Positions 43,812 through 53,209 of a stretch of DNA of 64,000 nt are shown piece after piece. Origin of the DNA: VAZQ01 sp963753575 (GTDB lineage Bacteria; Pseudomonadota; Alphaproteobacteria; Rhizobiales; Xanthobacteraceae); assembly GCA_963753575.1 (NCBI GenBank), contig CAVWCR010000002.1, positions 1-64,000 on the forward strand, given 5' to 3'. The position numbers were made by a program, and so were the translations under genes. Positions within the stretch are counted from its first letter, which is position 1, and each line of letters starts with the position of its first letter. The notes under the pieces were generated by a model. The model was not told the DNA's origin and did no database searches. It saw only the letters and a list, made by a program, of their open reading frames with translations.

Positions 43812-46448
43812 ATGAAGTTGCATATACTTCGTCTACCGCGTCTGCTCGCCGAGCGCCGGATCTCGGCTGTCTTCGGCATGCTGATTATCGTCATGCTGTG
43901 GGCCGGAATCTTTGCGCGCCACCTCGAGGAGGTGCGGGTCGACCAGCGCGACGCCGAGCGTACGATCCAGAACCTTGCGACGATATTCGAAGAGAATGTG
44001 CTTCGCTCGATCGGCGAGATCGACAAGGTGTTGTTGTATCTGCGGCGATCGGTCGAGTTGCGTCGAGGCTCGGCCGCTCCGGAAGCGTCTTTCAACTCGG
44101 CCGGCATGCTGAGCGACATCGTTGCGCGGGTCGCAATCCTCGATGCCAAAGGCATCCTGCGCGCGTCCAGTTATGGCTCGCAACCCGCGCCACCCTTGGA
44201 TATGAGCGACCGCGAGCACTTTCAGGTTCAAGTCAACAGCAATGAGGACCGGCTCTTCATCGGAAGGCCTCGTATTGGCAGCAGGACAGGCCGATGGTCG
44301 GTGGAATTCTCCCGCAGGTTTCTCGACCGGAACGGCGCTTTCGCCGGCGTTGTGGTTGCGGGTCTCGACCCGATCCAGTTGACCAGGGCTTACTACAAGG
44401 TCGATCTCGGCTCGGACACGTCGATCCTGCTCATCGGCGATGACGGCGTCGTTCGCTCGAGCGCCGGCAAGTCCGTGGGCGACGTACTCGGCCGCGACGT
44501 AAGCGGCACTGAACTGGCAAGCCGCAGCCGGGCGAATGACGAAATGACGTTCGAGTATGCCGATCCGATCGATTCGGAAGCGCGCCTCACAACAATTCGC
44601 CATATCAAGGGGTACCCGTTGTGGGCGAGCGTGAGCATCAACAGGGGCGATGTCTTCAAGAACTCCTGGAGCACGCTGAAGGTTTATGCCATTGCGGGAA
44701 TCCTGCTGACCCTAATCGTTCTCGCGGCGATGGAACGAATGCTGCGAACCGAGTCGAAAGCCAGTCAGAAAGCGGAGCAGCTTCGACTGACGCTTGAGCA
44801 CATGAACCAAGGCATCATGCTGGTCACCCGGGACCAGGATATTCCTATCATCAATGGCAGGTGCGCTGAGCTCTTGGACCTGCCGCCAGGGATGGTCGAA
44901 CACCCGCCGCGCTTCGACGATCTTATCAAGCATCAGGCCGCGGTCGGTGGTGCGGCGGATGGCTTAATTCCATCCCCGCAGTCGGTTCTTGACCTCGCTG
45001 GTGCCGGTCAGGTGTCGGTCTGCGAATGCAAGACTGCGAGCGGGAAGGTCATCGAGGTCCGCAGCGACTGTCTTCCCGACGGGGGCGTCCTGCATACTTT
45101 TGCCGACATAACCAAGCGATGCGAGGCGGAAGCCCACATCGCTCGATTGGCCGCCGAGGACCCGCTGACAGGACTTCCAAACAGGCGCGTGTTCAGCGCC
45201 GCGCTCGACCAGATCAGCGGACGACGCACGGCATCGGAGAGCGACCCCGAATTTGCAGTGCTGTTCCTCGATCTCGATCGCTTTAAGGCTGTCAATGACA
45301 CGCTCGGCCATCGAATCGGCGATCTCTTGTTGCAGGAGGTGGCAAAGCGGCTGGAGTGGTCGCTCGGTTCGAACAGCGTCCTGGCCCGCCTTGGCGGTGA
45401 TGAATTCGCGGTGATCGTTCCCACATTCGTATCGCGCGCGGCCCTTGAGGCATCGACGCTGCGGCTGGCGAAGGCGGTGAGCGAGCCCTACGAGCTGGAT
45501 GGCCATCGGGTCTGCACCAATGTCAGCATCGGCATTGCCGTCGGGCCGGGCGATGGCGAGACTGTTGACGATCTGCTCATGGCGGCCGACTTGGCGCTCT
45601 ACGCAGTCAAGGCCGGGGGGCGCGGCACTTACAGATTTTACGACAGGTCCATGAACCAGGAGCTTAGCGACCGGCGGCAGATCGAGATGGATCTCCGCGA
45701 GGCTGTCGCGCGCAACGAGCTCTCGCTCTACTATCAGCCGATTATCAACTTGCAGCGCAACGTCGTGACCGGCTTTGAGGCGCTCGCGCGATGGCGCCAC
45801 CCCGTGCGTGGCATGATCCCGCCGAGCGTATTCATCACGGTGGCGGAGGATACCGGGCTGATCCTGCCGCTGGGCGAGTGGGCGTTGACCGAAGCGTGCC
45901 GCCGGGCGAGTGAGTGGCCGGAGTTTCTCAAGGTTTCGGTCAACCTTTCGCCCGTACAGTTCTCGGCCCCCAATCTCACCGACACCATCGCGGGCATTCT
46001 TGCCGCGACTGGTTTGGCGCCGAACCGTCTCGAGCTCGAGATTACCGAGCGAATCTTCATGGAGAATACTGAGCACACGCTTGCGGTCCTGCATCGGCTG
46101 AAAGACATCGGTGTGCGCATATCGATGGACGATTTCGGGACGGGCTATTCGTCGCTGAGCTATCTGCGGAGCTTCCCTTTCGATAAGATCAAGGTCGACC
46201 GCACCTTCGTGACCGACTTGGCCAAGGGTGCCGCGCATGCGGCCATCGTGCAGGCCGTGGTGAGTCTTGCGCGGGCGCTCGGGATGATGACGACCGCGGA
46301 AGGTATCGAGACCAGCGATCAGCAGAATTCGGTGACTGCGCTCGGTTGCGACGAGGCACAAGGCTACCTCTTCAGCGCCCCGGTACCGTTCGACAAGATT
46401 CCGGAGATCCTGGCGACCTGGTCGCCAAAGCGCACGATGGCGGCCTGA
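43812..46448 (+). CDS. Membrane sensor with Cache-like, PAS-like, GGDEF and EAL domains
   Basis: An 878-residue cyclic-di-GMP enzyme. The N-terminus has a membrane segment (ISAVFGMLIIVMLWAGIFA), then a periplasmic Cache-like domain (about 40-285, with MSDREHFQVQ and GVVVAGLDPIQLTRAYY), and a second membrane segment (VYAIAGILLTLIVLAAM). A PAS-like segment (LEHMNQGIMLVTRDQDI) precedes the GGDEF domain, intact as LARLGGDEFAVIV. No RxxD inhibitory site precedes it (GSNS there). The EAL domain is intact in motif (GFEALARWRHP, VSVNLSPVQFSAP, LELEITERIF, SMDDFGTGYSSL, KVDRTFV, AEGIET). Both activities look possible; which one dominates cannot be read. It probably controls motility or biofilm state in response to a periplasmic ligand. 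Confidence 0.94.
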   Translation: MKLHILRLPRLLAERRISAVFGMLIIVMLWAGIFARHLEEVRVDQRDAERTIQNLATIFEENVLRSIGEIDKVLLYLRRSVELRRGSAAPEASFNSAGMLSDIVARVAILDAKGILRASSYGSQPAPPLDMSDREHFQVQVNSNEDRLFIGRPRIGSRTGRWSVEFSRRFLDRNGAFAGVVVAGLDPIQLTRAYYKVDLGSDTSILLIGDDGVVRSSAGKSVGDVLGRDVSGTELASRSRANDEMTFEYADPIDSEARLTTIRHIKGYPLWASVSINRGDVFKNSWSTLKVYAIAGILLTLIVLAAMERMLRTESKASQKAEQLRLTLEHMNQGIMLVTRDQDIPIINGRCAELLDLPPGMVEHPPRFDDLIKHQAAVGGAADGLIPSPQSVLDLAGAGQVSVCECKTASGKVIEVRSDCLPDGGVLHTFADITKRCEAEAHIARLAAEDPLTGLPNRRVFSAALDQISGRRTASESDPEFAVLFLDLDRFKAVNDTLGHRIGDLLLQEVAKRLEWSLGSNSVLARLGGDEFAVIVPTFVSRAALEASTLRLAKAVSEPYELDGHRVCTNVSIGIAVGPGDGETVDDLLMAADLALYAVKAGGRGTYRFYDRSMNQELSDRRQIEMDLREAVARNELSLYYQPIINLQRNVVTGFEALARWRHPVRGMIPPSVFITVAEDTGLILPLGEWALTEACRRASEWPEFLKVSVNLSPVQFSAPNLTDTIAGILAATGLAPNRLELEITERIFMENTEHTLAVLHRLKDIGVRISMDDFGTGYSSLSYLRSFPFDKIKVDRTFVTDLAKGAAHAAIVQAVVSLARALGMMTTAEGIETSDQQNSVTALGCDEAQGYLFSAPVPFDKIPEILATWSPKRTMAA

Positions 46449-46650
46449 CCGGGCCTCGCGCGCGGATTGCCGTTCCTCCCCTAAACAATTGCCGCAGCGG
46501 CACGAAATCAGCCCCGGACAGCCGCTTTCCCGTGACCTTTGGGGGGAGGCGGGCGGCTCTTTATGTTATGTTATGCGAATTTGTTCGGCACATATTCCAC
46601 CGGCGCTTCATCCTGCTATGTTGGCGGCCGTGCAAAGTAAGGAGTGCCAC

Positions 46651-47697
46651 ATGTCAGGTTTTCAAAGCATTCGCCTCGCCGTCGCGGCCGCCGCCATCGT
46701 CGCCGCCCTGGACGGAGCCGCAACTCAAGCCCAGGCGCAGACGCCCGAGCAGTTCTATGCCGGCAAGACGATCGACTTCGTGATCGGCTATCCGCCAGGC
46801 GGCAGCAACGACGTATGGAGCCGGCTCATCGCCCGCTACATCGGCAAGCATATTCCGGGCAAGCCCAACGTGGTGCCCAAGAACATGCCGGGCGCCGGAA
46901 GCTTCCTGGCAGTCAACACCGTTTACAGCGTCTCGCCCAAGGACGGCACCGTTATCGCCATCGGGGCGCCGACCACGGCGCTCGATGAGAAGCTCGGGAC
47001 GAAGGGCGTGCGCTTCAAGACCGCCGAGCTGAATTGGGTCGGCCGCGTCGACTCGCTCATCAACATCGTGTTCATGTGGCACACCTCGAAGGTCAAGACC
47101 TTTGCGGATGCGCAGAAATACGAATCGACCCTGTCGGGCACGGGGGCAGGTTCGACGGTCTCGATCTATCCCACCGTCATGAACAACGTGTTCGGCACCA
47201 AGTTCAAGCTGATCATGGGTTACAAGGGATCGGCCGCCGCCCAGCTTGCGGTCCAGCGCGGCGAGGTCGAAGGTCATTCGACATCGTGGGTGGCGGTGAA
47301 GGTCGGGCATCCGGACTGGTGGCCGAGCAAGACGATTTCGATCCTCGTGCAGTTCTCGCTCAAGCGTCACCCTGAGCTGCTCGACATTCCCACCGCAGTC
47401 GATCTGGCCCGCAACGACGAGGAGCGTCAGATCCTGAGTGCGATCGTGGCCGCGGCCGAAATCGGCTCCGCTTTCTTCACGACGCCTGGCGTTCCGCCCG
47501 ATCGGCTCAACGCGCTGCGTCGCGCTTTCGACGCTACGATGCAGGACAAGGATTTCCTGGCCGATGTCAAGAAGACCAGGCTCGCGGTGTCGCCGATGAA
47601 GGGTGAAGACCTACAGCAGCTCGTCAAGCGGGTCAGCGACCTGAGGCCGGACCTGCTGGAAAAGGTCCGCCACGCCTACACCACCAACCAGCGCTGA
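46651..47697 (+). CDS. Bug/TctC-type tripartite tricarboxylate transporter binding protein (1)
   Basis: A 348-residue periplasmic solute-binding protein. The signal peptide MSGFQSIRLAVAAAAIVAAL ends near TQAQAQ. The mature part starts FYAGKTIDFVIGYPPGGSND, the family's typical ligand-loop sequence, with NMPGAGSFLAVNTVYSV and LIMGYKGSAAAQLAVQRGE following. AAGGAG before ATG 46651 supports the start. No TctA or TctB membrane genes are nearby. Bug proteins bind carboxylates such as aromatic or dicarboxylic acids. Two close relatives occur at 49707 and 52060. Confidence 0.9.
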   Translation: MSGFQSIRLAVAAAAIVAALDGAATQAQAQTPEQFYAGKTIDFVIGYPPGGSNDVWSRLIARYIGKHIPGKPNVVPKNMPGAGSFLAVNTVYSVSPKDGTVIAIGAPTTALDEKLGTKGVRFKTAELNWVGRVDSLINIVFMWHTSKVKTFADAQKYESTLSGTGAGSTVSIYPTVMNNVFGTKFKLIMGYKGSAAAQLAVQRGEVEGHSTSWVAVKVGHPDWWPSKTISILVQFSLKRHPELLDIPTAVDLARNDEERQILSAIVAAAEIGSAFFTTPGVPPDRLNALRRAFDATMQDKDFLADVKKTRLAVSPMKGEDLQQLVKRVSDLRPDLLEKVRHAYTTNQR

Positions 47698-47725
47698 CGC
47701 TCAGGCCGCGCCCTCACGTAACGTT

Positions 47726-47757
47726 GCAGGGTGGGCAAAAACGTTTGCCCACCCTGC
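47726..47757. terminator. 14-bp perfect hairpin between convergent genes
   Basis: Arms GCAGGGTGGGCAAA and TTTGCCCACCCTGC enclose a 4-base loop (AACG). It sits 29 bases after the first Bug gene and 21 bases beyond the end of the convergent ThDP-enzyme gene. The A/T-rich inner end gives little U-tract, but the perfect stem supports a bidirectional terminator. Confidence 0.75.
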
Positions 47758-47778
47758 GAGACTTACAAGCCCCGACAC

Positions 47779-49431
47779 TTACAAGCCCGCAAGGTTGTAG
47801 CGCGAAAAGTCGTGCCCTTCCTTGACGACGAATTCGAGCAGGAAGGGTGAGCCTTTCTCGGTCACGCTGACGGCTTCCTTGATCGCCGGCACGATGTTGG
47901 CGGGGTTGTCGACGCGCGTCGCGGCAACGTTCAGCCCTTCGGCGACCTTGCTGTAGTTGCCGCTGACCGTCATGGCGCCGTACTTCTTGTCGGAGAGCTT
48001 GAGCTCCTCGCGCTCGGCGCCCATCACGCCGTTGTTGAACACGACGGTGAGGATCGCGATGTTGTTGCGGGAGGCGGTCTCGATGTCCATCCCGGTCATG
48101 CCGATGGCGGCGTCGCCCATCACATTGACGCAGAGCTTGTCGGGTGCCGCGAGCTTCGCCCCCATGGTGATGCCGAGCCCATAGCCGAGCTGGGTGGACT
48201 TGCCCCATCCCATGTAGGAGCCGGCCTTGGTGGTTTCCCACATCGGCATCATCTGTTCGCGCGGGCTGCCGGAATCGTGCGTCATGATGACGTTGTCGCG
48301 GTCGACCGTGCGCATCAGGTCGCGGATCACGCGATACTGGTTGATCGGCACCTCGTCCGAATCGAAGTGCTTGGCCCATTCGGCGAGCCACGCCTTTTTG
48401 GCGACCGCAATCTCCTCCTTGAGCGAGGCGAGCGCATTGCCGCCGCGCGCGGAGCCCTTCTGGCGGCCGACCTCCTCGATCAGCGCGTCGAGCACGAGGC
48501 CGGCGTCACCGATGAGTCCGAGGTCGACGCAGTACTCCTTGTTGATGTCGCTTGCTTCGTTGGTCGAGTGGATGATCTTCTTGCCGGCTGGCACGCTCGG
48601 TCCGAACGGCGTGCGGGTGAGGCTCGACCCGACCGCGAGGACCAGATCCGCCTTCGCCATGTAGTCGGTGAACATCTTCGAGCGTGAACGGGTGGAGGCG
48701 CCAAGCGAGAGCGGATGGCTGTCGGGGATTGCGCTCTTGCCCGGATTGGTGGTCACGACCGGCGCCGGAAGGAGCTCGGCGAGCGCTGCCACGCGGTCGC
48801 CGGCCTCCGCATAGTGCACGCCCTGGCCGGCCCACAGGATCGGGTTCTTGGCGGCGAGCAGCATCCGCACCGCCTCTTTGACCGCGCCCGGATCAGGGGC
48901 GGCGCGCACGAACGGCATTGGTGTGTAGTCGAGCTCGCCTTTGTACTCGGCCTCCCAGACCTCGGGCGGCACTTCCACCAGCACGGGGCCACCTTTCCCG
49001 CTGCGCATCGCATGGTAGGCGCGGCGCATGAGGTCGGGGAGCTCCTGCACCGAGTGCGCGAGTGTCGACCACTTGGTCACCGGACGATAGACGTCCGCTG
49101 CGCGGAACACCGGCTTAAGGTAGTGGCGCGCGAGCGGAAGCGTGGCCGGGATGATCATCACCGGCACATTCTCGGCGAAGGCCTGCGCAATGCCCGGGAA
49201 GGCGTTCTCGATGCCGGGCCCGGCTTGGGCGGCAAACACGCCGTTGCGCTTGCCGCGGCTGATGCGCGAATAACCGTCCGCCATGCCGACGCCGACGCGC
49301 TCCTGCCGGCACAGGATGGTGCGGATGTCGAGCGCGGCGCAGGCCTCGATCAGCGGATTGCGCGGATAGCAGGATAGAAAGCCTGTGCCCTCGCGCTTGA
49401 GAATCTCGGCGATGACGGCGGCGCCGTTCAT
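47779..49431 (-). CDS. Thiamine-diphosphate-dependent enzyme (acetolactate synthase/decarboxylase-like)
   Basis: A 550-residue ThDP enzyme of the acetolactate synthase/benzoylformate decarboxylase superfamily. The N-terminal domain contains the ThDP-activating glutamate in LCRQERVGVGMADGYSR. The middle domain has DLVLAVGSSLTRTPFGPSV. The C-terminal ThDP-binding motif is VMGDAAIGMTGMDIETASRN followed by VVFNNGVMG (GDG-x-NN variant with GDA). Reaction type (2-keto acid decarboxylation or carboligation) cannot be decided. It is divergent from the second Bug gene (275-base gap) and flanked by Bug binding proteins, so uptake and conversion of a keto or aromatic acid is a reasonable guess. Confidence 0.87.
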   Translation of the reverse strand: MNGAAVIAEILKREGTGFLSCYPRNPLIEACAALDIRTILCRQERVGVGMADGYSRISRGKRNGVFAAQAGPGIENAFPGIAQAFAENVPVMIIPATLPLARHYLKPVFRAADVYRPVTKWSTLAHSVQELPDLMRRAYHAMRSGKGGPVLVEVPPEVWEAEYKGELDYTPMPFVRAAPDPGAVKEAVRMLLAAKNPILWAGQGVHYAEAGDRVAALAELLPAPVVTTNPGKSAIPDSHPLSLGASTRSRSKMFTDYMAKADLVLAVGSSLTRTPFGPSVPAGKKIIHSTNEASDINKEYCVDLGLIGDAGLVLDALIEEVGRQKGSARGGNALASLKEEIAVAKKAWLAEWAKHFDSDEVPINQYRVIRDLMRTVDRDNVIMTHDSGSPREQMMPMWETTKAGSYMGWGKSTQLGYGLGITMGAKLAAPDKLCVNVMGDAAIGMTGMDIETASRNNIAILTVVFNNGVMGAEREELKLSDKKYGAMTVSGNYSKVAEGLNVAATRVDNPANIVPAIKEAVSVTEKGSPFLLEFVVKEGHDFSRYNLAGL

Positions 49432-49706
49432 TGTGTCTCCCTCCCGTAATGGCCGGCATAGTCATAGCTGAGGAGGTGCGCCGGTGTCGCGCCTGTTCTT
49501 TCAGGGCCGTGCCGAAGGTGGAGGCGCAGGACGCCGATGCTGCAACCCGCAGGCGCCGGATTGCCGCGTGGGGACGGGTGACGCAGTCGCGCCAGAGCGA
49601 ACGCGGCGGCCTCATGTCGATTGACAACCGGCGGTGCATCGCCGTGAATGGCCCGGCCCGGACATGCCCGCACAAGAACATGGGGCTCCGGCAAGGGGAT
49701 GGAACA

Positions 49707-50732
49707 ATGATCGGTGGCGGGCTTCGACTTCTGGTCGGCATGGCAGTCTCGATTGGGACGCCGGTTGCCGCGTGCGCGCAAGGCTCGCTCGAGGATCACT
49801 TCCGCGGCAGGACGCTGACCGTCATCATCCCGACCACACCGGGCGGCGACCGCATGGCGAATGCCGCGCCGCTCATCAAATTCATCGGTCGCCACATTCC
49901 GGGACATCCGAACGTCGTTCCGACCTTCTTGCCGGGGGCGGGGGGCGCAGTCGGCATGAACTATCTGCAGAGTGTCGCCTCGCGCGATGGCCTGACCATC
50001 GCGACGCCACTCGCGCCCGTGGTGGTCGCACAGGTGACTGGAGAGAAAACGGTCAAGTATGACGTCGCGAAAATGAACTGGATCGGGCGCACGGCCGACT
50101 CGACCCAGGTTCTCTATGTGTGGCACACAGTCGACGCCCATACGCTCGACGATCTGCGGCGTCGCAAGGTCACGATCGGATCGTCAGGCGCCACCAGCGC
50201 GAGCACCATCATCCCCTATGTGATGAACTATACCTTCGGCACCAAGATGCACGTCGTGCTGGGCTATAGCGGCTCGGCCGCCTTCAATCTCGCGGTGCAG
50301 CGCGGCGAGACCGACGGTGCTCTGACCACGTGGAACAACGTCAAGAACAATCACGCCGACCAGGTTCGCGACAAGAAGATCCGCGTCATCTTTCAGGTCT
50401 CGTTCAACCGGAACGCGGACCTTCCCGACGTGCCGCTCGCCATCGACATGGCCACCAACAACGACGATCGCGCACTCATCGAGTTCATGAGCTCGTCGGC
50501 GGAGCTAGGGCAATCCTTTATCGCACCTCCCGATGTGCCCGGGCCGATTGTCGAGGCGCTACGCCGCGCCTTCGAAGCGACGATGCGCGACCCTGATTAC
50601 ATCAAGCTCTCGCAACAGGTCGGCAACGTGCTTAACCCGATGAACGGGGCGGCCCTGGCCGCGCTCAATGCCCGCACGCTGGCGACGTCTCGCAAGGTCA
50701 TCGAGCGCTACCGGGCGGCGGTGGCGCGATAG
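49707..50732 (+). CDS. Bug/TctC-type binding protein (2)
   Basis: A 341-residue periplasmic binding protein. The signal peptide (MIGGGLRLLVGMAVSIGTPV) is cleaved near ACAQG. The mature N-terminus FRGRTLTVIIPTTPGGDR and the blocks FLPGAGGAVGMNYLQSVASR and VVLGYSGSAAFNLAVQRGET match the family. ATG 49707 is selected for its signal peptide; the upstream extension lacks coding character. It ends 40 bases before the Old Yellow Enzyme gene on the same strand, followed by the third Bug gene, so the three probably form one transcript. Confidence 0.9.
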   Translation: MIGGGLRLLVGMAVSIGTPVAACAQGSLEDHFRGRTLTVIIPTTPGGDRMANAAPLIKFIGRHIPGHPNVVPTFLPGAGGAVGMNYLQSVASRDGLTIATPLAPVVVAQVTGEKTVKYDVAKMNWIGRTADSTQVLYVWHTVDAHTLDDLRRRKVTIGSSGATSASTIIPYVMNYTFGTKMHVVLGYSGSAAFNLAVQRGETDGALTTWNNVKNNHADQVRDKKIRVIFQVSFNRNADLPDVPLAIDMATNNDDRALIEFMSSSAELGQSFIAPPDVPGPIVEALRRAFEATMRDPDYIKLSQQVGNVLNPMNGAALAALNARTLATSRKVIERYRAAVAR

Positions 50733-50772
50733 CGCATCGTCCAGACGCGGGGCTGTTGTTGAGGGCTCTTTG

Positions 50773-52017
50773 ATGTCGAAAATGAAAATTGCGGGTGTCG
50801 AATTCGAAACCGACCATCCGGGCGGGTTGCGCACGCCGGTTGCGGAGCGCCCGCTGTTGTTTCGACCGGTCACGATGCGCGGCGTCACCGCGCGCAACCG
50901 CATCATGCTCGGCCCGATGTCGCAATATCTCGCCACTGATGGCAACCTGACCGACTGGCATCTCGTCCATCTCGGCCAATTCGCGATCGGCGGCGCCGGC
51001 ATCGTGTGCAGCGAGGAGACCGCCGTCGAGGCGCGCGGGCGCCGCACGCACCACTGCGCCGGCATGTATACCGACGCACATGCGCGCGGCTATCGTCGCG
51101 TGACGAGCTTCCTCAAGGACCTCGGCGCGGTGCCGGCGATCCAACTTGGTCATGCTGGCCGCCGCGGCTCGTCACGCTCGCCTTGGGAAGGTCGCGCGCC
51201 TCTCGGTGAGCGCGATGCCGCCATGGGGCTCGGGCCCTGGCAGCTCGCATCGTCGAGCCCGATCCCGCACGGTCCGGGTCGGCCGGTGCCAACTGCGCTC
51301 GACGTCGGCGACATCAAGGCCGAGATCGCGGCGTGGCGCGACGCCGCCGCACGCTCGGCCGACGCGGGCTTCGAGATCGTGGAGATTCATGGCGCCCACG
51401 GCTATCTGATCAATCAGTTCCTCTCGCCCGTCGCCAATCGCCGTGACGACGGCTATGGCGGCGACCTCGCGGGCCGCATGCGCTTTGCGCTCGAGCTTGT
51501 CGAAGCCGTGCGCATAGCCTGGCCGGCCGACAAGCCGCTGTTCTTCCGCTGCTCGGTGGTCGACGGCAAGGGCGGCCACTGGGACATGGACGACACTGTT
51601 GTATTCGCCAAGGAGTTGAAAGCGCGCGGCGTCGATTTCATGGACTGCTCGTGCGGCGGGCTCGAAGGGTCCTCGAGCCTGCCCGCGGTGCCGCGCTATC
51701 TGCCGGGCTACAACGTCGTCTATTCGGAGCACGTGCGCCGCGAGGCCGGCATTCCGACGGTTGTGGTCGGCATGATCACCGAGCCCGCGCAGGCCGAGGC
51801 GATCCTACAGGAGGGCAAGGCCGACATCATCGCGATTGCGCGTGAGATGCTGTGCAACCCGTATTGGCCGGCGCATGCCGCGAAGGCGCTGGGCCTTCCG
51901 GATTGGCTCGACGTCCTGCCGGAGAACTATGCGTTTCGGCTCTATCCGCGCGAGGAGGAGCTGCGTCGCCGGAAGGATGCGACATCGGTGGAGATTCCGT
52001 TCCGCCGCAAAGCGTGA
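50773..52017 (+). CDS. NADH:flavin oxidoreductase, Old Yellow Enzyme family
   Basis: A 414-residue FMN-dependent ene-reductase or dehydrogenase with a TIM-barrel. RPVTMRGVTARNRIMLGPMS is the usual start, QLGHAGRRGSSRSPWEG carries substrate-binding His, and IVEIHGAHGYLINQFLSP with ANRRDDGYGG is the family signature. VVVGMITEPAQAEAIL and IAIAREMLCNPYWP bind the FMN phosphate. There is no C-terminal Fe-S/FAD extension, so it is the short type. It lies between two Bug binding proteins, suggesting reduction of an unsaturated substrate that they import. Confidence 0.9.
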   Translation: MSKMKIAGVEFETDHPGGLRTPVAERPLLFRPVTMRGVTARNRIMLGPMSQYLATDGNLTDWHLVHLGQFAIGGAGIVCSEETAVEARGRRTHHCAGMYTDAHARGYRRVTSFLKDLGAVPAIQLGHAGRRGSSRSPWEGRAPLGERDAAMGLGPWQLASSSPIPHGPGRPVPTALDVGDIKAEIAAWRDAAARSADAGFEIVEIHGAHGYLINQFLSPVANRRDDGYGGDLAGRMRFALELVEAVRIAWPADKPLFFRCSVVDGKGGHWDMDDTVVFAKELKARGVDFMDCSCGGLEGSSSLPAVPRYLPGYNVVYSEHVRREAGIPTVVVGMITEPAQAEAILQEGKADIIAIAREMLCNPYWPAHAAKALGLPDWLDVLPENYAFRLYPREEELRRRKDATSVEIPFRRKA

Positions 52018-52059
52018 CAGTGTTCGTATAGGATTCAAGAAACACAGGGAGAGGAAATA

Positions 52060-53109
52060 ATGACGGATCGCAGCAGCCTGGCCTCGCGCCGGATCTGGTC
52101 ACGCGCCATCATCTTGACTGCGCTGGCGATGGCTTCCGCGCCTGCCGCGGCTCAGTCGATCGCCGATCATTTCCGCGGCAAGACGTTGCGCATCCTTGTT
52201 CCGTCCTCCCCAGGTGGCGACCGCGCGCTCTATCCGGTCACGCTCGCTCCCTACCTCAGCAAACACATTCCCGGCAACCCGACCATCCAGCCGGTGTTCA
52301 TGCCCGGCGCCGGCGGCTCGGTTGCGTTGAACAATGCCTACAGCGTCGCGGCGCCCGACGGCCTGACGCTGGTGACGCCGCTCGTTGCGGTCGCGACCGC
52401 GCAGGCGGTCGGCGAGGAGTCGGTGAAGTATGACGCCACCAAGTTCAACTGGATCGGCCGCATCACCGGCGCGACGCGCATCCTGGTGGTGTCGTCCAAG
52501 GTCGGTGCCAAGACCATCCCTGAACTGCGCGGCCGCGAGGTGATCATCGGCGCATCGAGCCGAACGTCGGAGAGCTATCTGATGCCGGCGTTCATGAACA
52601 AGGTGTTCGGCACCAAGTTCAAGATCGTCACCGGCTATCAGTCGGCGGGCAAGCGCAACCTCGCGCTTCAATCTGGGGAAACCCAGGGCGCCATCACGAC
52701 CTGGAACGACGTCCGGACCTACCACCTCGACTGGACCCGTGAAGGCGGCCTCATGCGCCTCATTGTGCAGATTGCGTTGAAGAAGCATCCCGAGCTGCCA
52801 AACCTGCCGTTGCTGCTCGACTACGCCCAAAACCAGGACGACCATGATCTGCTCGAATTCATGTCGTCGAGCTCGCAGATGGGCCAGTCCTACGCGGCGC
52901 CGCCCGGTGTGCCGGCGCCGATCGTGGAAGCATTGCGCCGCGCCTTCGACGCAACCATGAAGGACAAAGACTTCCTCGAAAGGGTGCGCATCGCCAAGAT
53001 GCAGTTCAATCCGGCGACCGGCGAGGAGCTGGCAGCCGTCGTCGCGCGCACGATGGCCGCGCCGAAGTCGGTGATCGATCGCTACAAGGCGGCGATCGCG
53101 GGGAAATGA
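52060..53109 (+). CDS. Bug/TctC-type binding protein (3)
   Basis: A 349-residue periplasmic binding protein with signal peptide (AIILTALAMASAPAAAQS). HFRGKTLRILVPSSPGGDRA and FMPGAGGSVALNNAYSVAAP are family blocks. It resembles the product of 49707-50732 more than that of 46651-47697 (shared ADHFRGKTL-like start, LEFMSSSSQMGQSY against IEFMSSSAELGQSF), which suggests local duplication. The GGGAGAGGA ribosome site lies just before ATG 52060. No membrane subunits are encoded nearby. Confidence 0.9.
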   Translation: MTDRSSLASRRIWSRAIILTALAMASAPAAAQSIADHFRGKTLRILVPSSPGGDRALYPVTLAPYLSKHIPGNPTIQPVFMPGAGGSVALNNAYSVAAPDGLTLVTPLVAVATAQAVGEESVKYDATKFNWIGRITGATRILVVSSKVGAKTIPELRGREVIIGASSRTSESYLMPAFMNKVFGTKFKIVTGYQSAGKRNLALQSGETQGAITTWNDVRTYHLDWTREGGLMRLIVQIALKKHPELPNLPLLLDYAQNQDDHDLLEFMSSSSQMGQSYAAPPGVPAPIVEALRRAFDATMKDKDFLERVRIAKMQFNPATGEELAAVVARTMAAPKSVIDRYKAAIAGK

Positions 53110-53120
53110 GAGAAGCATTC

Positions 53121-53156
53121 GGATGTAGCCCGGATAGAGCGCAGCGACATCCGGGA
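53121..53156. repeat. REP-like palindrome (GTAGCCCGGAT...ATCCGGG)
   Basis: Arms CCCGGAT (53129-53135) and ATCCGGG (53149-53155) with the loop agagcgcagcgac match a repeat type common in alpha- and gammaproteobacterial intergenic DNA. It sits between two convergent genes, 12 bases after the Bug gene stop, and may terminate transcription. Confidence 0.65.
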
Positions 53157-53209
53157 TTTCTTTCTTTGTGCTGCAATTCCACTCCGCATGTCGTTCCACG
53201 CCATGTGGA

